DNA from: Anaerolineaceae bacterium
GTDB taxonomy: Bacteria > Chloroflexota > Anaerolineae > Anaerolineales > Anaerolineaceae
Assembly (NCBI GenBank): GCA_011620465.1
Contig: WOZC01000004.1
Span: 1 to 22,625 of the forward strand
Length of the DNA: 22,625 nucleotides
Direction of reading: 5' to 3'
In this document: positions 16,606-21,824 of the stretch, piece after piece
Position numbering within the stretch: the stretch's first letter is position 1
How the letters are laid out: each line of letters opens with the position of its first letter
Notes under the pieces: generated by a model
Databases searched by the model: none
The model's input: the letters and a program-made list of their open reading frames with translations, nothing else
What the model was told of the DNA's origin: nothing
Position numbers and translations under genes: made by a program

Positions 16606-17762
16606 CTTTTTTCCATGACGGACTGAATCACGCGGTAAACGTTGGCGGCGTAATCTTCGATGGTAAAGAGATCGCGTGCGCGCTGCCACCCTGCCAGGCC
16701 CATTTTTTGGCCGAGCACAGGGTTTTGTGCCAGTTTCAGCATGGCTTCCACCAACTCATCAAAAGTGTTGTAGAGAAATCCCGTTTCTCCATCCACGATG
16801 ATTTCCGGCGTACCTCCGCTGTTTCTACCGATGACAGGTAGACAGGCGGACATGGCTTCAGCGGTAACCCTGCCAAAAGCCTCATGTTCTGAGCACATCA
16901 GCAGGCAATCCGATTTAGAGTAGGCTTCGTAAGGATCCAGCATATAGCCATTAAATTCCACAGAAGCAGAAACACCCAGGGATTCTGCCAGATTCCGGCA
17001 ATGAGTCACATAACTCTCCCTGCCTGAGCCAACAATATTGAGCCTCACGTTAACACCTTTAGCTATAAGATCCGCGCAAGCTTTGATGGCGACTTCCAGA
17101 CCTTTTTTCGGTGAAATTGATCCAATGAAGAGAAATGTAAAAACTTCACTGGGTTTCCGTTGTTGGGATAAGTCAACCAGTTGATCAAATCGAGCTTTGG
17201 TGGCTACGCCATTGTAAATGACATGCAGCTTTTCACTGGTCCAATGCTGAAATAAATGCTGTTTCACTGCCTGGGAATTACAGATGATGGCTTGGGATGT
17301 GCGGATATACCTCCGGCAAAGCCACTTCGGAAAAATGTAATTCAAGGAAAAATCGAGATCGCCAAACTCGCGAATATGCCAGATGTGAAGAATCTTGTTT
17401 TGTTTTGCGAGCATGTTGCCAATTGGAAAAACAGAAGAATTCGAGTAGATTAAATCAATTTTCCATTCATTGAGCGTTTCGGACAAAACCCGGAGAGATC
17501 GCCTTACCTCTTTGTGAAAATCCCCAACCGTTGATATTGACCAGCGTTGTTTGCTCATCCACCAAGGAATGGGAGCGATTATGGCTTGTATATGTCTTTC
17601 CTCCAAATGCTGTTGCAGCAAGCCACCCTTGGGCATTGCTACAAAAGGTTCAACATCAAGCTCGGTCAATCCACCCAATAAATCAAGCAAAGACCGACTT
17701 GATCCTAATAATCCATCATAATGGGTAAGTATAAGCATTCGCAGCTTATCTGGTGAATCCAT
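16602..17762 (-). CDS. GT4-family glycosyltransferase
   Basis: A GT-B enzyme of 386 residues from the ATG at 17762 (a TTG at 17771 would add three). It starts with LILTHYDGLLGSSRSLLDLL, has FIGSISPKKGLEVAI for donor binding and a full E-x7-E motif EAFGRVTAE followed by AMSACLPVIGRNSGGTPEII. It adds a sugar to the lipid-linked chain; the sugar is unknown. Composition is AT-richer at the N-terminal end than the C-terminal end, where the GC-rich WbsX/GT2 block begins. Its stop overlaps the WbsX-like start. Confidence 0.87.
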   Translation of the reverse strand: MDSPDKLRMLILTHYDGLLGSSRSLLDLLGGLTELDVEPFVAMPKGGLLQQHLEERHIQAIIAPIPWWMSKQRWSISTVGDFHKEVRRSLRVLSETLNEWKIDLIYSNSSVFPIGNMLAKQNKILHIWHIREFGDLDFSLNYIFPKWLCRRYIRTSQAIICNSQAVKQHLFQHWTSEKLHVIYNGVATKARFDQLVDLSQQRKPSEVFTFLFIGSISPKKGLEVAIKACADLIAKGVNVRLNIVGSGRESYVTHCRNLAESLGVSASVEFNGYMLDPYEAYSKSDCLLMCSEHEAFGRVTAEAMSACLPVIGRNSGGTPEIIVDGETGFLYNTFDELVEAMLKLAQNPVLGQKMGLAGWQRARDLFTIEDYAANVYRVIQSVMEKR

Positions 17763-17788
17763 AGCCCACAAAGCAAATGCTCAACAAG

Positions 17789-18733
17789 TCAATCAATTTG
17801 GAGTAATTCGCCTAAGTAAAGATCGTAGTAAACAGGCGTAATTTTTTCAAAACCTGCATTAGGAGTAAACGTCAATTCACCAAACACCACTCTTTTTCCG
17901 ATGTTGTAAAGATCTACCCTACAAAAACGAAAATTGTCAGCTAACTTTGATGCAATATGGCACATATCTTCAAACATAGGGGGTTTAGGAATAATTTTGT
18001 GCGATTTTGGATAATGCTGCAAAGACATTGGGGTTTCTTTCCAGTCCATATCCATGAATAGCAAACTAAAATCACTAAATCTGTCAATGTTTACTTGAAC
18101 TAAAATTGGAATTCCCCTAAAACAAAAGAACTTGTAGTCCAACAAACCGAACTCATTTTCTCCTTCAATATAATCTTCGATCAATATTCTTGGTTTTATG
18201 TCCTTATACTGCCATTCACGAAATCTTTCATAAAAATTGGTTTGAAGCCACTCGTTTAATTTAATTACCATATCTGAATTATTTATAGATTTGTCTCTTC
18301 CATCACGAATAATGACCCATCCTGCTCCATGATTTGGCTTAACAACATAACGAGCAGGTAGCTTAGTCCATTCGATCTGGTCCGTTGTCTGGTATACGCC
18401 TAACAAAGGATTTAAGTATTCGGGGCCAATCTTTTCGATTACATAGTCTCGGACTAAGAATTTATCCGACAGCTGTGTGTAGAGTGGGCTCCGATCATAT
18501 AACTTCATCCATTGGAGTTTTTCATTGAAGGTTTGAGGTTTTTTCAGATTTAAACGATAACCAAGTGTTTTATAGAAATAAAATTCCAAGAAATACTTAT
18601 CATCTAACCATGTATATGGAAATTTCTTGTGAATCCAGTCGTATCGTTTTTGCAAAAATCTTAACGAGTTCAGATAATCACCAAGATGTAATGCTTGATA
18701 AAATTTATTCCTGATTGATTTAATTGCTTGCAT
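17789..18733 (-). CDS. ATP-grasp TupA-like protein
   Basis: A 314-residue protein of the ATPgrasp_TupA type often found in polysaccharide clusters. TFNEKLQWMKLYDRSPLYTQ (68-87) and VVKPNHGAGWVIIRDG (130-145) are diagnostic; the second is the ATP-binding loop. ILIEDYIEGE (near 193), FCRVDLYNIG and FGELTFTPNAGFEK supply the metal and phosphate ligands of the ATP-grasp fold. TupA of Bacillus makes teichuronopeptide, joining amino acids to a polyuronic acid, so an amide-type decoration of the polysaccharide is plausible here, but the acceptor is not shown. It starts with ATG at 18733, 6 bases after the wzt stop. It is among the most AT-rich genes in the window. Confidence 0.82.
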   Translation of the reverse strand: MQAIKSIRNKFYQALHLGDYLNSLRFLQKRYDWIHKKFPYTWLDDKYFLEFYFYKTLGYRLNLKKPQTFNEKLQWMKLYDRSPLYTQLSDKFLVRDYVIEKIGPEYLNPLLGVYQTTDQIEWTKLPARYVVKPNHGAGWVIIRDGRDKSINNSDMVIKLNEWLQTNFYERFREWQYKDIKPRILIEDYIEGENEFGLLDYKFFCFRGIPILVQVNIDRFSDFSLLFMDMDWKETPMSLQHYPKSHKIIPKPPMFEDMCHIASKLADNFRFCRVDLYNIGKRVVFGELTFTPNAGFEKITPVYYDLYLGELLQID

Positions 18734-18739
18734 AAGAGC

Positions 18740-19996
18740 TTAATTCCTTGAAATGCTCCAGATTCCCTCTGACTTAATCGGAAAAAGGGCAAGATAGTGG
18801 CCAAGATCTGTGTCATTTATCTGAAATTTGATTACATTTCTCCACAGGTCACAATGAACGTTGTTTCCAGTATTCAATGAAAAAGTCACGAGGTATTCCC
18901 CCCCTCTCAGTAAATTCCTGCTAAATTTCACTCTCACCACTGATTCGTCATGATCAGTTTCCAGTAGTGTTCTGTCGTTGATATTTGACAGGAAAATCAG
19001 TGGCTGGTTATAGAGGTCTTTTACTGAAACCCCAACCACAACTGGATTAGCCTGTGAGGCAACCTTCATGCAAAAAACAATATCATCGTAATGGCGAAAT
19101 AGATACGTTTCTTGACCATCGCTATTTTCTAGCCATACTGATATTATTTCATATGGTCCAACAAAATTTCTATCAATATTATCGGTATTCACTACTCGAT
19201 TAGTGTAAGAAATATTGCTCTCCAAATACTTCTCAATAATTTCTGGTGACGGTCCAATTTCATTTACCTTACCATCAGATATAAGCATAGTTTTTTCACA
19301 CAATTCGCTAATGCTTCCCATGTTATGGCTGACAAACAGCACGGTGCGACCCTCGCCGGCCACATCGCCCATCTTGCCCAGGCACTTCTTCTGGAACTCG
19401 GCATCCCCAACGGCAAGGACCTCATCCACGATCAGGATCTCGGGGTCGAGGTGGGCGGCCACCGCAAAGGCCAGGCGCACGTACATGCCGCTGGAGTAGC
19501 GCTTGACAGGCGTGTCGATGAACTTTTCCACGCCTGAGAAAGCCACAATTTCGTCAAACTTGCGCGCGACCTCTGCTTTTTTCATGCCGAGGATGGCACC
19601 ATTGAGATAGACATTCTCACGCCCCGTCAGCTCGGGGTGGAACCCAGTGCCGACCTCCAGCAGGCTGCCAATGCGCCCTTTGACCTTGACCACGCCGCTG
19701 GTGGGGGCGGTGACGCGCGAGAGGATCTTGAGCAGTGTGCTCTTGCCGGCGCCGTTGCGGCCAATAATACCCAAAGCTTCACCCTGCTGCACTTGGAAAG
19801 AAACGTCGTCCAAGGCAAGGATACTGCCTCCGATTTCTTCGAATCGATCCTTTTGACCGATTCGGGCGTAAGGGTCAGGCTGTTTTCGCACCCTCGCCCA
19901 CCAGCGATTCAGGTCACGGCTGAGCGTGCCTGTACCGATTACGCCCAGGTCATATTTTTTTGATAGATGTTCAACAGAGATAACAGGTTTGGTCAT
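18740..19996 (-). CDS. wzt: Wzt-type ABC transporter ATP-binding protein with C-terminal substrate domain
   Basis: A 418-residue protein from the ATG at 19996. The ATPase domain has Walker A GRNGAGKST (79-87), the unusual-for-ABC but Wzt-typical signature YSSGM (167-171), Walker B ILIVDEV (187-193) and the H-loop His224. Residues from about 275 form a beta-rich Wzt_C-type domain that in known systems recognises the chain terminus of the exported polysaccharide. It should work with the Wzm permease at 21823-22625. An open frame continues 119 codons upstream, but this is read-through of the heptamer array and is not conserved-domain sequence. Base composition falls abruptly at about 19315, just after the H-loop. 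No ribosome-binding site is seen; TATAAT ends 9 bases before the ATG. Confidence 0.92.
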   Translation of the reverse strand: MTKPVISVEHLSKKYDLGVIGTGTLSRDLNRWWARVRKQPDPYARIGQKDRFEEIGGSILALDDVSFQVQQGEALGIIGRNGAGKSTLLKILSRVTAPTSGVVKVKGRIGSLLEVGTGFHPELTGRENVYLNGAILGMKKAEVARKFDEIVAFSGVEKFIDTPVKRYSSGMYVRLAFAVAAHLDPEILIVDEVLAVGDAEFQKKCLGKMGDVAGEGRTVLFVSHNMGSISELCEKTMLISDGKVNEIGPSPEIIEKYLESNISYTNRVVNTDNIDRNFVGPYEIISVWLENSDGQETYLFRHYDDIVFCMKVASQANPVVVGVSVKDLYNQPLIFLSNINDRTLLETDHDESVVRVKFSRNLLRGGEYLVTFSLNTGNNVHCDLWRNVIKFQINDTDLGHYLALFPIKSEGIWSISRN

Positions 19997-20005
19997 AGAT
20001 GGTAG

Positions 20006-20011
20006 ATTATA
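20006..20011 (-). promoter_or_regulatory. Perfect TATAAT just upstream of the wzt start (possible leaderless promoter)
   Basis: TATAAT on the minus strand ends 9 bases before the wzt ATG, where a transcript would begin at or within a few bases of the start codon. There is no ribosome-binding site in this interval, which fits a leaderless message. The expected -35 position falls inside the heptamer array (CCTATC or CTATCA), a poor match, so the evidence is the -10 alone. Confidence 0.35.
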
Positions 20012-20014
20012 GCT

Positions 20015-20259
20015 GATAAGTGTTAGGTGATAGGTGATAGGTGATAGGTAATAGGTGACAGGTAATAGGTAATAGGTAATAGGTGACAGGTGACAGGGGA
20101 CAGGTGACAGGTAATAGGTGACAGGTAATAGGTGACAGGTGATAGGTGACAGGTAATAGGTAATAGGTGTTAGGTAATAGGTAATAGGTGACAGGTGATA
20201 GGTAATAGGTGACAGGTGATAAGTAATAGGTGACAGGTGACAGGTGACAGGTGTTAGGT
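20015..20259. repeat. Heptanucleotide array 1: 35 contiguous 7-bp units
   Basis: Read on the plus strand the region is 35 units with no phase slip, 245 bp in all. The last four bases are AGGT in 32 units. The first three bases are AAT (12 units), GAC (12), GAT (5) or GTT (3); three units deviate (GATAAGT twice, GACAGGG once). There are no spacers. It lies between the beta-helix acyltransferase and wzt, 18 bp upstream of the wzt ATG. Because 7 is not a multiple of 3, all three minus-strand frames read permutations of the same peptide (ITYHLSP-like), which produces spurious open frames. The array resembles in style the short heptameric tandem repeats described in cyanobacteria, but the unit differs. 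Confidence 0.97.
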
Positions 20260-20389
20260 GAAATCGGGTCAAAATCCGCCAAGTGCCGCCATCGTTCGGG
20301 AACGGTGGAAATGGGATAGCCGAAAATCCCTTGATTTTCCGGCCCCCCTTCACGCATCTATTATTCAGCTCACAAATTATGCTATTTTG
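20260..20389. other. Unique flank of array 1 with hairpin potential
   Basis: This 130-base non-coding stretch lies between the acyltransferase stop and array 1. It holds an inverted repeat at 20320-20342 (CCGAAAATC and GATTTTCCGG with a 4-base loop and one bulged G). Next to it at 20292-20305 is a shorter palindrome CGTTCGGGAACG. Neither is followed by a T-run in the direction of transcription, so neither looks like a standard terminator. The stretch is more GC-rich than the array and could be the conserved end of a repeat element. Confidence 0.5.
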
Positions 20390-21070
20390 CTATAACAACT
20401 CCTTATCATCTATCCAACGATAGTCATCACCCTGGGTGGATACGGTTTCACCAAAGGAATCCTTCGGCAGAAGAACGCGACCTAGGCTAGAAAAATATGT
20501 GTGCTTGGAGAAACGCAATCCATCATCACCACAGTTCACACAGTGAGTGTCAACGATTTCTCGAAAGTTTCGATAAATCCGCAGCATTCCACCACATTTA
20601 GGGCAGGCATAACGCTCAAGGATGGCAGGGTTGCGACTAGCTAATCCATAGGGAGGGATATCCCCAATAACCTTGCTACCGGCGCGGATTAGGACATTAC
20701 GCCCAATGTGCACGCCACCGATAATCTCGGTACCCACCCCAATCCGGCAGTAGTTTTCAATGATCGTCTCCTGATCTGCCAGGTCGTTATCCTCCCTGAG
20801 CAAGCCAATGACGACATCGTGAGCAATATTGGTGCCTTCACCGACGTGAAGGGGTCCTACCAGGGTCACATTTTCACGTACGTTGACATAGGGGTCCAAC
20901 GTGACCCTGCCGATGGTGGTCACGTTCTGGCATAGCGTAACATGGTCCTCAAGTATGGTTTCTGAGCTGATCTCGCATCCGGGATCAATACGGCTGGTTC
21001 CATGGACGACAGCGCCTTCACTGACCTTTGCTTGGAAATAATTCGGGTTCAAGGGGGTAGGGTATATCAT
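20390..21070 (-). CDS. Left-handed beta-helix acyltransferase with C-terminal zinc ribbon
   Basis: A 226-residue protein. Residues about 15-145 are hexapeptide-repeat sequence (GAVVHGTSRIDPGCEIS, GEGTNIAHDVVIG, VGTEIIGGVHIGRNVLIRAG, SKVIGDIPPYGLASRNPA), as in WbbJ/WcaF/PglD-type acetyltransferases that acetylate sugars. A zinc-ribbon-like tail follows with Cys156, Cys159, Cys177 and Cys180 (CPKCGG and CVNCGD), which is not part of the usual acetyltransferase. A segment HDVVIG lies where the catalytic histidine of such enzymes is expected. The ATG at 21070 has AGGAGA 10 bases upstream. It has its own promoter-like site (21108-21136), so it may be transcribed apart from wzm. Confidence 0.82.
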   Translation of the reverse strand: MIYPTPLNPNYFQAKVSEGAVVHGTSRIDPGCEISSETILEDHVTLCQNVTTIGRVTLDPYVNVRENVTLVGPLHVGEGTNIAHDVVIGLLREDNDLADQETIIENYCRIGVGTEIIGGVHIGRNVLIRAGSKVIGDIPPYGLASRNPAILERYACPKCGGMLRIYRNFREIVDTHCVNCGDDGLRFSKHTYFSSLGRVLLPKDSFGETVSTQGDDYRWIDDKELL

Positions 21071-21090
21071 GGTTTGCTTATCTCCTAATA

Positions 21091-21110
21091 AATAGAATGT
21101 TTGTTCTATT
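21091..21110. promoter_or_regulatory. Operator-like inverted repeat in the acyltransferase leader
   Basis: A perfect 7-bp inverted repeat with a 6-base loop, AATAGAA-N6-TTCTATT. It overlaps the end of the -10 element and covers the expected transcription start, 10 bases before the ribosome-binding site at about 21081-21086. This position suits a repressor site or a short 5' RNA hairpin. No regulator gene is in the window. Confidence 0.4.
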
Positions 21111-21136
21111 ATAGAAGATATTTAGGGAAAATGCAA
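21108..21136 (-). promoter_or_regulatory. Candidate sigma-70-type promoter for the beta-helix acyltransferase
   Basis: On the minus strand TTGCAT (21131-21136), a 17-base spacer and a perfect TATAAT (21108-21113). The acyltransferase ATG is about 30 bases downstream of the predicted start. It lies just after the end of array 2, so the repeat element and this promoter are adjacent. Confidence 0.5.
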
Positions 21137-21145
21137 GAGGCTTCT

Positions 21146-21342
21146 AGTTGGCAGTTGGTAGCCTTTAGCTGGTAGGTGATGGTAAAGAAGCTGATAGGTG
21201 ATAGGTGATAGGTAATAGGAAAGATAAGGTGGTAGGTGATAGGTGGTAGGTGGTAGGTGATAGGTGATAGGTGGTAGGTGGTAGGTGGTAGGTGGTAGGT
21301 GGGAGGTGGGAGGTCGTAGGTGATAGGGGGTAGGTGATGGGT
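21146..21342. repeat. Heptanucleotide array 2, same orientation as array 1
   Basis: On the plus strand 21231-21342 holds 16 contiguous units, mainly GGTAGGT (8) and GATAGGT (3), with GGGAGGT (2), CGTAGGT, GATAGGG and GATGGGT. Units at 21193-21220 (three GATAGGT and AATAGGA) are separated from these by 10 bases containing an 8-base unit. The stretch 21146-21192 is degenerate but keeps 7-base spacing, beginning AGTTGGC AGTTGGT AGCCTTT AGCTGGT. The array ends 12 bp from the stop of the four-helix-bundle gene. Short open frames across it are translation artefacts. Confidence 0.95.
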
Positions 21343-21354
21343 GGAAGACAAAGA

Positions 21355-21735
21355 TTACATGCTTTTGACAATACTATTGATAAGGCCGTTTAGCATTTTT
21401 GCTATTTCGCTGGATTGAGTTTCCAGACTCAGAAAAGTCTCAGGGGTTATCCAAGCGCGCATTTGGAATATTTCAAGCAGGGTAATGGTTTCATAAAGAG
21501 ATCCGCGAGAGATATAGAGAAAGTGAATGTATTCTTTCTTCGATTCTCTTCCTTTGCCTTCCGCGATATTCATCGGGATTGACATGACCGCCGCTTCAAG
21601 CTGTTCGATCAGTCGATAATGTTTGCGGTCAGTTTCCAGATGATCAACAAGATCGATCACATCATTCGCCAAGGTCATGCTCTTCTGCCATACGATCAAC
21701 TCTTTGTAAGACGACTGAGTATTATTATCTGACAC
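21355..21735 (-). CDS. Four-helix-bundle protein (23S rRNA intervening-sequence / Avd-like family)
   Basis: A 126-residue protein with the hallmarks of the four-helix-bundle family (TIGR02436 type): YKELIVWQKSM (10-20), SIPMNIAEGKGRESKKEYI (52-70) and FLYISRGSLYE (72-82). Its length is normal for the family. Members occur in 23S rRNA intervening sequences and include the Avd accessory protein of diversity-generating retroelements, but most stand alone with no known function. The start is a GTG at 21735. The only ribosome-binding site, TAGGA, is the terminal unit of array 3, 5 bases upstream. The gene is bracketed by heptamer arrays in opposite orientation and does not fit the polysaccharide pathway, so it is probably an inserted passenger. 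Confidence 0.92.
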   Translation of the reverse strand: MSDNNTQSSYKELIVWQKSMTLANDVIDLVDHLETDRKHYRLIEQLEAAVMSIPMNIAEGKGRESKKEYIHFLYISRGSLYETITLLEIFQMRAWITPETFLSLETQSSEIAKMLNGLINSIVKSM

Positions 21736-21740
21736 TATTT

Positions 21741-21824
21741 TCCTACCACCTATGACCTACCACCTATCACCTACAACCTATGACCTATCACCTATCACCT
21801 ATGACCTATCACCTATGACCTACT
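21741..21824. repeat. Heptanucleotide array 3, inverted relative to arrays 1 and 2
   Basis: Twelve contiguous units without phase slip on the plus strand: ACCTATC (4), ACCTATG (4), ACCTACC, TCCTACC, ACCTACA and ACCTACT. Their reverse complements are GATAGGT, CATAGGT, GGTAGGT and so on, matching array 2. The array runs from 5 bp upstream of the four-helix-bundle start codon into the wzm stop codon: the last unit supplies the AG of its TAG. CATAGGT occurs only in this array. Confidence 0.95.

Noticed and set aside
15517..16626. Long plus-strand open frames opposite the WbsX-like gene
   Set aside because: They are shadows of a GC-rich gene with clear conserved motifs on the minus strand; no family resemblance on the plus strand.
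20320..20342. Rho-independent terminator after the acyltransferase
   Set aside because: The hairpin is good but no T-run follows it in the direction of transcription.
20007..20357. 116-residue repetitive protein over array 1
   Set aside because: Same artefact as above, read in another frame and ending just before wzt.
21109..21371. Small proteins rich in ITYHLSP/PPTTYHL sequence on the minus strand
   Set aside because: They are translations of array 2; any stop-free 7-base repeat gives such frames in all three phases, and no ribosome-binding site or domain supports them.
21355..21735. Diversity-generating retroelement, because the protein resembles Avd
   Set aside because: No reverse transcriptase, template repeat or variable repeat is in the window; the resemblance is at family level only.
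20015..21824. CRISPR array
   Set aside because: Units are 7 bp with no spacers, and no cas gene is present.
21146..21824. Insertion sequence with terminal inverted repeats
   Set aside because: No transposase, and the inverted parts are tandem heptamer arrays rather than discrete unique ends; no target duplication could be recognised.
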